The notes beneath the pieces were generated by a model, which worked only from the letters and a program-made list of their open reading frames with translations, did no database searches and was not told the DNA's origin. Shown here piece after piece: positions 42,409 to 51,727 of a stretch of DNA of 64,000 nucleotides. The stretch comes from an uncultured Muribaculaceae bacterium. GTDB lineage: Bacteria > Bacteroidota > Bacteroidia > Bacteroidales > Muribaculaceae. The translations under genes and the position numbers were made by a program. How positions within the stretch are numbered: position 1 is the first letter of the stretch; every line of letters begins with the position of its first letter. The DNA is taken from assembly GCA_958439725.1 (NCBI GenBank), contig CAUBWJ010000001.1:1-64000 (forward strand), in the 5' to 3' direction.

Positions 42409-43305
42409 ATGGCGATTCAAATTAAAGAAGGGTTCAAGGGACAAAAGCTGGCATCACTCCCGCCCAACGTAGTTACAGAGTTTGCCGACGACCCTCTTAT
42501 CTCCGGACTTTACCCTCGGAAAATCGGTTTTTTCCCGCGGGTGAAATACCACACCGTTGTAAAGCCTATGGGAGTAAATTACTGCATGCTGGTGTTCTGC
42601 ACCGAAGGACGGGGATGGTATGAAATCGGCAATAAACGCTATGAGGTAGACTCCAACTCATATTTCACCCTTCCTCCAGATGAACCATACTCTTTCGGAG
42701 CCGACACCGAGGATCCCTGGAGCATATACTGGGTTCATTTCCAGGGTACTCTTGCCAGTCGTTTCCTCCTCGAGACCGAAGGGCCGGTACATTTCGCGGT
42801 TGAAAAGAACTCCCGCATCGACCGCAGAGCCGATATGTTCGATGAAGTCTTCCGTAACTTTTTGCGCGGATACATAAAGGACTACATGATCAGTTCGTGT
42901 ATGAATCTTTATCCCCTCCTGGCGTCGTTCCGCTGGTCCGAACAGTTCAGCTTCGAGCCTTATAAGAAGCAGGGCATAGTCCCGACGCTGTCGCAGGAGG
43001 CCATACAGTTCATGCAGGAATGCACACGCCAGAATCTCACCCTGGAGATGATAGCACGGCATTTCAATTATTCCACGTCACATTTCTCAGCTCTTTTCCG
43101 GCAACAGACGGGCATGTCGCCCATCGACTGCTTCCTGAGAATCAAAATGCAGAAAGCATGCATGTATCTTGAGCTGTCAAAGATGAAAATCAATGAAATC
43201 TCGTCGATTCTGAGTTTCAGCGATTCCGCCTACTTCACCCGTATTTTCACAAAAATTATCGGGGTTTCACCCACTGTCTACAGGCGGCAGGAAAAAATCT
43301 CATAA
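42409..43305 (+). CDS. AraC-family transcriptional regulator
   Basis: A 298-residue regulator with an N-terminal cupin-type sensing domain (GVNYCMLVFCTEGRGWYEIG, YFTLPPDEPYSFGAD) and a C-terminal double helix-turn-helix (about 195-295): LTLEMIARHFNYSTSHFSAL, GMSPIDCFLRIKMQKACMYL and FSDSAYFTRIFTKIIGVSP. Divergent from the GH125 operon with back-to-back promoters, it most likely senses a mannose-derived signal and controls both arms (inference). I use ATG 42409; a TTG four codons upstream is possible. Confidence 0.92.
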   Translation: MAIQIKEGFKGQKLASLPPNVVTEFADDPLISGLYPRKIGFFPRVKYHTVVKPMGVNYCMLVFCTEGRGWYEIGNKRYEVDSNSYFTLPPDEPYSFGADTEDPWSIYWVHFQGTLASRFLLETEGPVHFAVEKNSRIDRRADMFDEVFRNFLRGYIKDYMISSCMNLYPLLASFRWSEQFSFEPYKKQGIVPTLSQEAIQFMQECTRQNLTLEMIARHFNYSTSHFSALFRQQTGMSPIDCFLRIKMQKACMYLELSKMKINEISSILSFSDSAYFTRIFTKIIGVSPTVYRRQEKIS

Positions 43306-43335
43306 TTGCCGCCTGACTTCTACCTTTTCAAACCC

Positions 43336-44502
43336 ATGATTACTTCCCCCTCTGCTTGTCAGGCCGTAAAGGCCGCAGACCATATCGGCTGGATTGACTC
43401 CCTGAGAGTGCTCGCATGCTTTATGGTTGTGTTCAGTCATTGCTGCGACGGTTTTGTAGCCCAGTTCGACGCCGACCGCGCTTCCTTCCTCACCGGCACC
43501 ATGCTCGGGAGCCTCATGCGTTCCTGCGTTCCGCTGTTTGTGATGATTACGGGAGTCCTTCTTCTGCCTCTGCCGCAATCCTCCTCGCTTAGCGATTTCT
43601 ACCGACGGAGAGTGGGCCGCATCATACCGCCGCTGGTCTTCTGGTCGCTCGCCCTCCCGCCCCTGGCCTATCTCTACTTCACCGGATTCGGAAGCCACTC
43701 CGTCAATCCGTCGGTTGACCTTTCGGCCTATACCCCCGAAGGGCTCACCAACCGTCTATGGACGTGGGTGCTCAACTTCAATTTCGACACCACTCCGCTA
43801 TGGTACCTCTATATGCTGCTGGGACTTTATCTGATAATGCCCATAATAAGTCCCTGGCTCGCCACCGCTTCGCGCCGCGACATGCTCACCGTGCTTAAAG
43901 TCTGGGGAATTACCCTGATGGTTCCGTATATCAAACTCTTTGCTCCCGGCGCCGGTTACCTCGGTAATTATGGCAATATGGACATACTCGGAGGGTGCGA
44001 CTGGAACGCCTTCTCCACCTTCTATTACGTGTCGGGGTTCATCGGCTATCTGATTCTCGCCGTCTATCTCAAGCGCTTTCCACTTCAATGGTCGTCGACG
44101 AAACTTTTCTGCGTCATGGCTCCCCTCTTCATCCTTGGCTATGCCATTACCGCCGGCGGATACGTATGGCTGCAGGAACGCTACCCCGGCGACTATGCCT
44201 ATCTGGAGATAATCTGGTATTTCTGCGGCATAAATGTGTTCATGATGACGCTGCCGGTGTTCGTCGCGTTCCAGCGCCTCGCTCCACGTGGAGGAAAATT
44301 CCTCTCCAGTCTGGCCTCGCTCACATTCGGCATCTACCTCTGTCACTTCTTTTTCGTCATGGTGGCCTACGACCTCTTTGACATTCCCGGGCTGCCCTAC
44401 GCGGTGCGCATCGTAGCCATGGCTGTATGCGTATTCTCGGCAGCGGCCCTTCTCACATGGGTATTGCGCCGTTTCCGCCTCACCTCTCCGCTGGTGAGCT
44501 GA
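43336..44502 (+). CDS. Membrane acyltransferase (acyltransferase family 3)
   Basis: A 388-residue polytopic protein with about ten hydrophobic segments. The first helix reads HIGWIDSLRVLACFMVVFSH, with the R/H residues typical of the Acyl_transf_3 (OatA/NodX-like) family; MRSCVPLFVMITGVLLL and FGIYLCHFFFVMV are further family landmarks. Such enzymes O-acylate surface sugars or peptidoglycan; acceptor unknown. Placed 30 bases after the AraC gene and before the GH92 pair. I use ATG 43336; the frame opens ten codons earlier with TTG. Confidence 0.88.
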   Translation: MITSPSACQAVKAADHIGWIDSLRVLACFMVVFSHCCDGFVAQFDADRASFLTGTMLGSLMRSCVPLFVMITGVLLLPLPQSSSLSDFYRRRVGRIIPPLVFWSLALPPLAYLYFTGFGSHSVNPSVDLSAYTPEGLTNRLWTWVLNFNFDTTPLWYLYMLLGLYLIMPIISPWLATASRRDMLTVLKVWGITLMVPYIKLFAPGAGYLGNYGNMDILGGCDWNAFSTFYYVSGFIGYLILAVYLKRFPLQWSSTKLFCVMAPLFILGYAITAGGYVWLQERYPGDYAYLEIIWYFCGINVFMMTLPVFVAFQRLAPRGGKFLSSLASLTFGIYLCHFFFVMVAYDLFDIPGLPYAVRIVAMAVCVFSAAALLTWVLRRFRLTSPLVS

Positions 44503-44559
44503 CCCCGCGCAAGCAAGCACAAGGAAACACGAGGACGCGGCTGTTTATCAATTTTTATG

Positions 44560-44590
44560 TTGGCAGTTAGCCGCTCTGTGCGTATCTTTG
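44560..44590 (+). promoter_or_regulatory. Promoter of the tandem GH92 operon
   Basis: TTG (44560-44562), 20-base spacer, TATCTTTG (44583-44590); the ATG lies 49 bases downstream. Confidence 0.72.
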
Positions 44591-44638
44591 TAAATCATAT
44601 CACTAATACCGAATAATACAGTAATAATACACTTTCTA

Positions 44639-46915
44639 ATGCCAAATCTCCGGAATCTGATTTTATCCGGCATCCTTCTGGGAACCGCCGGCCTCAGCGC
44701 CTCCGCTGAATCCGTTGACTACACCAAGTGGGTCAACCCTTTCATAGGCACCACAAACTTCGGCACCACAAACCCCGGCGCCGTTGTGCCTAACGGACTC
44801 ATGTCCGTAACTCCTTTCAATGTAATGGGCTCCGACACCAACGTCTATGACAAGGACGCCCGCTGGTGGTCGACTCCTTACGAGTTCCACAACAAGTTTT
44901 TCACCGGTTTCGCCCATGTGAATCTTTCAGGCGTGGGATGCCCCGACCTCGGTTCGCTCCTCACCATAGCCACAACCGGCGACCTCGAGCCTGACTATAA
45001 GAAATACGGCTCCGCTTACGAGAAAGAGACCGCCGTTCCCGGCTACTACTCAAACCGTCTCACCAAATATGACATCACCACGGAGGTTACAGCCACCGAC
45101 CGCACCTCGGCCGAGCGCTACACCTTCCCCGGCGGCAAGAGCAACATCCTTATAAATCTCGGCCAGGGTCTGACAAACGAATCGGGCGCCACAGTACGCC
45201 GTGTATCCGACACCGAGATTGAAGGCTCCAAGCTTCTTGGAACTTTCTGCTATAATCCCCAGAAGGTGTTCAGCATCTATTTCGTGATGCGCGTAAGCAA
45301 GAAGCCGGATGCCTCCGGCTACTGGAAGATGCAGCCCAAGATGGACGGCGTGGAAGCCCAGTGGACACCCGATAACGGCACCTACAAGATTTACCGCGAA
45401 TATGGCCGTGACCTCTCCGGCGACGACATCGGCTATTGGTTCACTTACAACGACCTCAAGCCCGGCGAACAGGTGGAGGTGCGCATGGGTGTATCGTTCG
45501 TATCCATCAAAAACGCCCGCGAGAACCTCGAAAAAGAGCAGCTCGGTCTTACTTTCGACGACATGCGCAAGAACGCACGCGACCGCTGGAACGCCGACCT
45601 TGGCCGCATTCGCGTGACCGGGGGCACCGACGACCAGAAAAAGGTGTTCTACACCGGTCTCTACCATGCTCTGCTGCAGCCTGCCGTGCTCTCCGACGTC
45701 AACGGTGAATATCCCCTGATGGAAAGCTTCGGCGAGGGAAAAGTGCCTGCCGGCCACAACCGCTACACCATTTTCTCGCTCTGGGACACTTATCGCAATC
45801 TCCACCAGCTTATGACTCTGGTGTATCCCGAGCGCCAGACGGATATGCTCCAGTCTATGGTCAACATGTATAAGGAAGGTGGATGGCTGCCGAAATGGGA
45901 GCTCTTCGGACGCGAGACCTACACTATGGAAGGCGATCCGGCCATTCCGGTGATTGTAGACTCCTGGCGCAAGGGCCTCCGCGACTTCGACATCGACGCC
46001 GCCTATGAGGCAATGAAGAAATCAGCCACAACCGAGGGTGCCAAAAACCCCATGCGCCCCGATATCGACCCCTATATCGAAAAAGGCTATGTGCCCCTGA
46101 ACTTCTTCCATGCCGATGATTCGGGCGACAATTCCGTGAGCCATGCTCTGGAATATTACGTAGCCGATGCCGCTCTCGCATGGCTTGCCGAGCAGCGCGG
46201 CGACGTGGAATTCGCCAAGGAACTCCGCAAACGTGCCGCCGGCTACAAGAACTATTACTCCAAGGAGAGCGGAACACTCCGCCCTATCAACCCCGACGGC
46301 ACATTCCTCACTCCCTTCAATCCCCGTCAGGGCGAGAACTTCGAGCCGGTGCCCGGATTCCACGAGGGTTCCGCCTGGAACTACTCGTTCTTCGTGCCCC
46401 ACGATGTGGAGGGCCTCATAAAAATCAACGGCGGCAACAAGAAGTTCACCGAAAGGCTCCAGAAGGTATTCGACGACAACCTCTACGATCCCGCCAATGA
46501 ACCCAACATCGCATATCCTTACCTCTTCTCACGCGTGAAAGGCGAGGAGTGGCGCACACAGAAAGAAGTGAACCGTCTGCTTTCAAAATATTTCACCAAT
46601 AATCCCGACGGCATTCCTGGAAACGACGACACCGGCACAATGTCAACCTGGGCTGTGATGTCGATGATGGGATTCTATCCCGACTGTCCCGGCGAACCTT
46701 TCTACACCCTCACCTCTCCTGTATTTGACCGCGTGGAAATCGACACCCCCGGAAAGACTCTTGTAATCGAGGCCGACCGCACCGCTCCCGGCGATATCTT
46801 CATCCAGCAGATGCAACTCGGCGGCAAGCCCCTCAAGAACTACCGCATAAGCCACGACGAGCTCATGAAGGGAGGCAATCTGAAATTCAAATTATCAAAT
46901 CAACCTAAAAAATAA
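44639..46915 (+). CDS. GH92 alpha-mannosidase (secreted, non-lipidated)
   Basis: A 758-residue GH92 enzyme with a cleavable signal peptide (ending LSASAES, no lipobox Cys). N-terminal sandwich: VNPFIGTTNFGTTNPGAVVP and FTGFAHVNLSGVGCPDLGS. Barrel: FYTGLYHALLQPAVLSDVNG, IFSLWDTYRNLHQLMTLVYP, EGSAWNYSFFVPHD and GIPGNDDTGTMSTWAVMSMM near residue 665. The aspartate pair here is N-D-D, where the paralogue at 35758 has D-E-D. Its stop directly abuts the next GH92 start (no gap), so the two are one transcript. Confidence 0.95.
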   Translation: MPNLRNLILSGILLGTAGLSASAESVDYTKWVNPFIGTTNFGTTNPGAVVPNGLMSVTPFNVMGSDTNVYDKDARWWSTPYEFHNKFFTGFAHVNLSGVGCPDLGSLLTIATTGDLEPDYKKYGSAYEKETAVPGYYSNRLTKYDITTEVTATDRTSAERYTFPGGKSNILINLGQGLTNESGATVRRVSDTEIEGSKLLGTFCYNPQKVFSIYFVMRVSKKPDASGYWKMQPKMDGVEAQWTPDNGTYKIYREYGRDLSGDDIGYWFTYNDLKPGEQVEVRMGVSFVSIKNARENLEKEQLGLTFDDMRKNARDRWNADLGRIRVTGGTDDQKKVFYTGLYHALLQPAVLSDVNGEYPLMESFGEGKVPAGHNRYTIFSLWDTYRNLHQLMTLVYPERQTDMLQSMVNMYKEGGWLPKWELFGRETYTMEGDPAIPVIVDSWRKGLRDFDIDAAYEAMKKSATTEGAKNPMRPDIDPYIEKGYVPLNFFHADDSGDNSVSHALEYYVADAALAWLAEQRGDVEFAKELRKRAAGYKNYYSKESGTLRPINPDGTFLTPFNPRQGENFEPVPGFHEGSAWNYSFFVPHDVEGLIKINGGNKKFTERLQKVFDDNLYDPANEPNIAYPYLFSRVKGEEWRTQKEVNRLLSKYFTNNPDGIPGNDDTGTMSTWAVMSMMGFYPDCPGEPFYTLTSPVFDRVEIDTPGKTLVIEADRTAPGDIFIQQMQLGGKPLKNYRISHDELMKGGNLKFKLSNQPKK

Positions 46916-49105
46916 ATGATGAAATCATCTCTTCTTTTACTCCCTGCGTCGCTGCTTATGCTTGCCGCAGGATGTAAAACCGATAAATCCACAACCACCG
47001 AGGCTGCTCCCGATTATGCCTCGCTGGTCAACGTAAGAACCGGAAGCGGAGGTCACGGTCACGTCTTCGTCGGCGCAGGCGTTCCTTTCGGAATGGTTCA
47101 GGTCGGCCCCACCAGCATTCCCCAGCAGTGGGACTGGTGCAGCGGCTACCATTCGTCTGACTCCACCGTGATAGGATTCTCCCACACCCACCTTGAGGGC
47201 ACCGGAATAGGCGACCTTTTCGACGTGACCATAATGCCGGTGACCGGCAGCGTCACCTACAGCCGCGGAGAGGAAGACAAACCCGGTTCCGGCCTCTGGA
47301 GCTATGCCGACCGCTCCCGGGAGATAGCCCAGCCCGGATATTACCGCGTTCCCCTCACCCGCTACGGCATCGATGCCGAAATGACCGCCACCAACCGCGT
47401 GGGACTGCACCGCTATACATTCCCCGCTTCCGACAGCGCCGCCATTGTGTTCGACCTTCAGAACGGCGGCTGCTGGGATCGTCCTACCGAAACCTCCATG
47501 CAGGCCGAAGGAAACAACCGCATAGTAGGCTCCCGCTATTCCTCCGGATGGGCCAATAACCAGAAGGTTTACTTCGTGGCTGAATTCTCGAAACCCTTCG
47601 ATTCGTTTGAGACCGCAGGGCCCGACAATCTCTTTGGGCGCGCCTCGTTCAAGACCGATTCGGCCGAACAGGTGCTCGTGAAAGTAGCCCTCTCGCCGGT
47701 TTCCATCGACGGAGCCAAAGCCAACCTTGACGCCGAGCTTCCGGGCTGGGACTTCGAGGCAACAAAAGCACAGGCCCGTCAGAACTGGAACACCGAGCTC
47801 GCCCGCATAAAGGCCCAGGCTGCTGACTCCACGGAACTTCGCAAGTTCTACACTTCGCTCTACCGCACCATGATTGTCCCCGCCACGTTCAGCGATGTTG
47901 ATGGAAAATACCGTGGTGCCGACGACGCTGTGCACCAGACAGCCAACGGACGCAACGTCTACACCATCTATTCCCTGTGGGACACTTACCGCGCTGAAAT
48001 GCCCCTCCTCTCCTTCTTCCAGCCCGAGCGCAACGCCGAGATGATCAACAACATGATTGACATAGCCGACGAGCAGGGACGTCTGCCGGTATGGCATCTG
48101 TGGGGCAACGAGACCGACTGCATGGTCGGCAATCCCGGCATAATCCCCGTGGCCGACGCCATTGTCAAGAAAGTGCCCGGCGTAGATCCCGAACGCGCCT
48201 TCCAGGCTATGCTCAAGACTGCCGCCGACACAGCCCGCGGCGGCGCGCTCCGCGACAAATACGGATTCATCCCCTCCGACAAAATGAATGAGTCAATCGC
48301 CTTCGATATGGAGTATGCCATTGCCGACGGTGCGATAGCCAACGCAGCCAAAGCTCTCGGCGATTCAGCCAACTATGCTAAATTCACCGACCGCTCGCAT
48401 TCCTACCGCAACTACTTCGACCCCACCACCGGTTTTGTCCGCGGCAAGATGACCGACGGCTCCATACGCACTCCTTTCGACCCCAACGCCACAACCCACC
48501 GCATGGACGACTACTGCGAGGGCAACGCATGGCAATACACCTGGCTCGTGCCTCAGGATCTCGACGGACTGGTGGAGCTCTTCGGCAGCAAGGAAAAAGC
48601 ACTTGAGAAACTCGACCTGCTGTTCAGTACCTCGAGCGAACTTCGCGGCGACGACGTTTCGCCCGACATTTCTGGTCTCATCGGCCAGTATGCCCACGGC
48701 AACGAACCCTCCCACCACATCATCTACTTCTACACCATGCTCGGAGAAAACCGCAAGGCAGCTGACCGTCTGCGTCAGGTGATGAAGGAATTCTACACTC
48801 TTGAGGATGACGGGTATGCCGGAAACGCCGATGCCGGCCAGATGTCGGCATGGTACGTGCTCTCCGCTCTCGGATTCTATCAGGTAGAGCCCGCGAGCGG
48901 CCGCTACTGGTTCGGATCTCCCGTGCTGGATGAAGCCGTAATCGAAGTTCCCGGAGGACAGTTCACTGTCATAGCCCACAACAACTCCGATACCAACCGC
49001 TATATCAAAAGCGTGAGACTCAACGGCAAGCCTTATGACAAGATGTACATAGACTATGCCGACATAATGAACGGAGGCACTCTCGAATTCGAGATGGGCA
49101 ACTGA
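46916..49105 (+). CDS. GH92 alpha-mannosidase, lipoprotein
   Basis: A 729-residue GH92 protein. Lipobox LMLAAGC (Cys20). Sandwich: VNVRTGSGGHGHVFVGAGVP and VIGFSHTHLEGTGIGDLFDV. Barrel: FYTSLYRTMIVPATFSDVDG, TIYSLWDTYRAEMPLLSFFQ, YCEGNAWQYTWLVPQD and YAGNADAGQMSAWYVLSALG near residue 640. An Ala replaces the acidic residue usual in this motif (N-A-D against N-E-D or N-D-D), while the following Asp remains. Second gene of the GH92 pair. The first two codons are both ATG, either may start. Confidence 0.94.
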   Translation: MMKSSLLLLPASLLMLAAGCKTDKSTTTEAAPDYASLVNVRTGSGGHGHVFVGAGVPFGMVQVGPTSIPQQWDWCSGYHSSDSTVIGFSHTHLEGTGIGDLFDVTIMPVTGSVTYSRGEEDKPGSGLWSYADRSREIAQPGYYRVPLTRYGIDAEMTATNRVGLHRYTFPASDSAAIVFDLQNGGCWDRPTETSMQAEGNNRIVGSRYSSGWANNQKVYFVAEFSKPFDSFETAGPDNLFGRASFKTDSAEQVLVKVALSPVSIDGAKANLDAELPGWDFEATKAQARQNWNTELARIKAQAADSTELRKFYTSLYRTMIVPATFSDVDGKYRGADDAVHQTANGRNVYTIYSLWDTYRAEMPLLSFFQPERNAEMINNMIDIADEQGRLPVWHLWGNETDCMVGNPGIIPVADAIVKKVPGVDPERAFQAMLKTAADTARGGALRDKYGFIPSDKMNESIAFDMEYAIADGAIANAAKALGDSANYAKFTDRSHSYRNYFDPTTGFVRGKMTDGSIRTPFDPNATTHRMDDYCEGNAWQYTWLVPQDLDGLVELFGSKEKALEKLDLLFSTSSELRGDDVSPDISGLIGQYAHGNEPSHHIIYFYTMLGENRKAADRLRQVMKEFYTLEDDGYAGNADAGQMSAWYVLSALGFYQVEPASGRYWFGSPVLDEAVIEVPGGQFTVIAHNNSDTNRYIKSVRLNGKPYDKMYIDYADIMNGGTLEFEMGN

Positions 49106-49123
49106 TTTTCACGGAATATCAAA

Positions 49124-49167
49124 AACAAGGCGGTGTGTCAGGAAAAAATCCTACACACCGCCTTGTT
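49124..49167. terminator. Bidirectional terminator after the GH92 pair
   Basis: A 15-base perfect stem (49124-49138 with 49153-49167) containing AAGGCGGTGTGT, like the terminator at 14220-14274. Flanking T-rich (plus) and A-rich (minus) tails fit termination of both convergent units. Confidence 0.9.
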
Positions 49168-49205
49168 CTGTTATTTTTCCGGTTGCCGAAAAGAGCCTCC
49201 GGTTT

Positions 49206-49667
49206 TTACAATCTGAACGGGATGGGAAGAAGGCAATAAACCGGCACCTTGTTTCCTCCTATATGTCCGGGTTCCCAGCGTGGCATATTCTGGATTACCC
49301 TCATGGCTTCGCGGTCAAGACTTTCGTCGACGCTGCGCACCACTTCCACATTCGTTATCCTTCCGTCAGGCTCCACTATAAAGCTGCAGAGCACACGTCC
49401 TTCGATTGCGTTCTCATAAGCCGACCGCGGATAGCGTCGCTCTTTATTGATGAACTGGATCATGGCCCCCTCTCCGCCGGGGAAACACGGCTGTTCGTCA
49501 ACCGATTCGGGCATATAGGCTGAAGTTTCCTGTACACTTACAGTCATGCGGGAATGACTTCTATAGTAAATGACGCGATTCTGGGCAGTGGCCGAAATCA
49601 TGTAGCCCGACCCGGCCAATATCGCCGGCATCAGCAATCTGCATAATACAGCATGTCGTATGGTCAT
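49206..49667 (-). CDS. TonB C-terminal-domain protein
   Basis: A 153-residue exported protein with an N-terminal hydrophobic signal (about residues 9-28, ending SATAQ) and a C-terminal TonB_C domain (about 60-150): PCFPGGEGAMIQFINKERRY, GRVLCSFIVEPDGRITNVEV and REAMRVIQNMPRWEPG. It lacks the cytoplasmic-proline-linker plan of energy-transducing TonB, so it may be a stand-alone periplasmic TonB-like domain as is common in Bacteroidetes. Function not known. Own promoter; convergent with the GH92 operon. Confidence 0.85.
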   Translation of the reverse strand: MTIRHAVLCRLLMPAILAGSGYMISATAQNRVIYYRSHSRMTVSVQETSAYMPESVDEQPCFPGGEGAMIQFINKERRYPRSAYENAIEGRVLCSFIVEPDGRITNVEVVRSVDESLDREAMRVIQNMPRWEPGHIGGNKVPVYCLLPIPFRL

Positions 49668-49729
49668 TTTTCGACTGGTTTATTAAAATATTTATTGAGG
49701 ACACCGGGTCCTTTACTTTTATTTAGAGA

Positions 49730-49761
49730 CAAAATTACAGCGTTACGGATTATTTTTCAAA
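49730..49761 (-). promoter_or_regulatory. Promoter of the TonB-C gene
   Basis: Minus-strand TTTG (49758-49761), 20-base spacer, TAATTTTG (49730-49737). A small AGGAC/GTCCT hairpin (49698-49712) lies in the leader. Confidence 0.75.
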
Positions 49762-49934
49762 CTACGCAATATGTTTTTACTGATGATTACTTTTGTTTAG
49801 TGTTTGTTGACAATTTTTTGCCATACGTATTACTCCATTATGTTAAAAAGATAAGATAATCGCATAATATATGGCTTTACGCACCCGTTTAAGTTAAAGA
49901 AGGGCCCATATATAGCCCCCGGCATCATTCGACA

Positions 49935-50957
49935 ATGAAACTTCACGCTATATTCATCGCGATATTCTCGGCCGCCGTCGCGTCAACATCCGTTGAAGCG
50001 CGCGATAATACGGAAGATTCCTACGGATTCCTCAATATCCCGTCGTCAGCCCGCGCCTACGGACTCGGCGGCATAAACATATCCGATATCTGCTCCGACA
50101 TAAACTATGTGGACCAGAACCCGGCGTTGCTCGGCCCGGAATTCGGCACGCAGGTCGGCTTCAACTACATGCGCTATATAGCCTCATCCAATTTCGCCGG
50201 CGTGAAATTCGGCAAAGGCGCCGGAGAGCATTCGGCTTGGGGCGTAGGCTTGCAATACTGGGGCTACGGCTCTATCGAAAGCACCGACGAAAACGGCAAC
50301 ACCCTCGGTGATTTCTCACCCAAGGACATAGCCTTTTCCGGAACTTATTCCCGCGACATTACCGATTACTGGCGCGGAGGCGCCACCCTGAGGATGATCT
50401 ACAGTTCCTACGACTCCTACACCGCCGTAGCACTGTCCACCGACCTCGGCGTGAACTATTACGACCCCGAACGCGACCTGTCGTTTTCTGTGGTCGTGGC
50501 CAATCTCGGAGGCCAGGTGAAACGTTTCGATGAGACATACCATCGCCTTCCCTTCGACATCCGTGCAGGCTGGACGCAGTCGTTCGGCTCATTTCCCGTG
50601 CGTTTTTCCGTCACGGCATGGAATCTCACCAAATGGCATCTTCCCTACTACAATGAAGGCGACGGCTCGGAAAGCCATCCCGGAAAAATGGTGGATTCCT
50701 TCGGCTCCAACCTTTTGAGACACCTTGTGTTCGCAGCCGATTTCATCCCCTCTGAGAAATTCTACCTCGGTATAGGCTATAACTACAAGACGCGCACCGA
50801 CATGAGCTCCTATTCACGTTCCCTGCTGTCAGGAGTCTCTCTCGCCGCAGGCCTCCGCCTGAAGGCTTTCTCTCTCGGACTTGCGTTCGCGCAGCCCCAC
50901 AAGAGCGCCTCGACCTTCATGGTCAATATTTCCACCCGTCTTTCGGAACTGTTGTGA
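49935..50957 (+). CDS. porQ: Type IX secretion system protein PorQ
   Basis: A 340-residue outer-membrane beta-barrel of the PorV/PorQ-like family (FadL-type). Signal peptide of about 22 residues, then SYGFLNIPSSARAYGLGGIN, the ISDICSDINYVDQNPALLGP block and repeated beta-strands to the C-terminus. In T9SS bacteria PorQ takes part in anchoring or modifying exported CTD proteins at the surface. The gene order porQ-cmk-ispH is typical of Bacteroidetes and supports the assignment. No CTD cargo was recognised in the window. Confidence 0.83.
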   Translation: MKLHAIFIAIFSAAVASTSVEARDNTEDSYGFLNIPSSARAYGLGGINISDICSDINYVDQNPALLGPEFGTQVGFNYMRYIASSNFAGVKFGKGAGEHSAWGVGLQYWGYGSIESTDENGNTLGDFSPKDIAFSGTYSRDITDYWRGGATLRMIYSSYDSYTAVALSTDLGVNYYDPERDLSFSVVVANLGGQVKRFDETYHRLPFDIRAGWTQSFGSFPVRFSVTAWNLTKWHLPYYNEGDGSESHPGKMVDSFGSNLLRHLVFAADFIPSEKFYLGIGYNYKTRTDMSSYSRSLLSGVSLAAGLRLKAFSLGLAFAQPHKSASTFMVNISTRLSELL

Positions 50958-50990
50958 CCTTCCCGGCGAGGGTTTTCCAACATTTATGCT

Positions 50991-50998
50991 TATTTTTG
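50991..50998 (+). promoter_or_regulatory. -7 box before cmk
   Basis: TATTTTTG matches TAnnTTTG. Start would be near 51005, favouring ATG 51023 for cmk over ATG 51008. -33 not clear. Confidence 0.45.
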
Positions 50999-51022
50999 CA
51001 AAACAAAATGAGCATCAGAAAT

Positions 51023-51727
51023 ATGTCAGAAAACACCACTCCCATCACCATAGCCATCGACGGATACTCCTCGTCGGGCAAAAGCAGCATGGCGAAAAAA
51101 CTCGCCAGAACCATCGGTTACCGTTATATCGACTCCGGCGCCATGTATCGTGCCGTGACCCTTTACGCGATGCGCCACGGAATGATTGCTCCGGACCATA
51201 GCGTGGACGCCGAGGCTCTTGCCAAAGCTCTCCCGGAGATTCATATTGATTTCACAGTAGAAGGCGACGCACAGGCCACGCTTCTCAACGGCGAAAATGT
51301 GGAAAGCGAAATCCGCTCCATGCCGGTCTCCTCAAACGTCTCGCCTGTAGCTGCAATCCCCGCCGTGCGCCACGCTCTGGTGGAAATGCAGCAGAGCCTC
51401 GGACGCAGCAAAGGGATAGTGATGGACGGCCGCGACATAGGCACCACCGTTTTCCCCGATGCCGAGATGAAAGTGTTTGTTACCGCATCGCCTCAGACAC
51501 GCGCCCAGCGCCGTCTCGCCGAGCTGATTGCCAAAGGCTCGCAGACCACATTCGAGGAGGTTCTGGCTAATGTGGTGGAACGCGACCATATCGACGAGAC
51601 TCGCGCCGAAAGCCCGTTGAGAAAGGCTCCCGATGCATTCCTGCTCGACAATTCCGAGATGACACCCGACATGCAGAACCGTGTGCTCCTCGACCTCTAT
51701 CACAGCACAGTATCCGGCCTCAGATGA
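51023..51727 (+). CDS. cmk: Cytidylate kinase
   Basis: Phosphorylates CMP and dCMP. 234 residues with ITIAIDGYSSSGKSSMAKKL (P-loop GYSSSGKSS), IDSGAMYRAVTLYAM, and MDGRDIGTTVFPDAEMKVFV, all diagnostic. ATG 51023 gives the usual short N-terminus; ATG 51008 and a frame opening to 50954 exist. The stop overlaps ispH by four bases (ATGA), the typical cmk-ispH coupling. Confidence 0.96.
   Translation: MSENTTPITIAIDGYSSSGKSSMAKKLARTIGYRYIDSGAMYRAVTLYAMRHGMIAPDHSVDAEALAKALPEIHIDFTVEGDAQATLLNGENVESEIRSMPVSSNVSPVAAIPAVRHALVEMQQSLGRSKGIVMDGRDIGTTVFPDAEMKVFVTASPQTRAQRRLAELIAKGSQTTFEEVLANVVERDHIDETRAESPLRKAPDAFLLDNSEMTPDMQNRVLLDLYHSTVSGLR

Noticed and set aside
44503..44559. Possible terminator after the acyltransferase gene
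   Set aside because: CCGCG and CGCGG can pair over a long loop but there is no compact stem or adjacent T run, so it was not listed.
46937..48097. 386-codon minus-strand frame opposite the third GH92 gene
   Set aside because: Antisense shadow; the GH92 frame has all family motifs.
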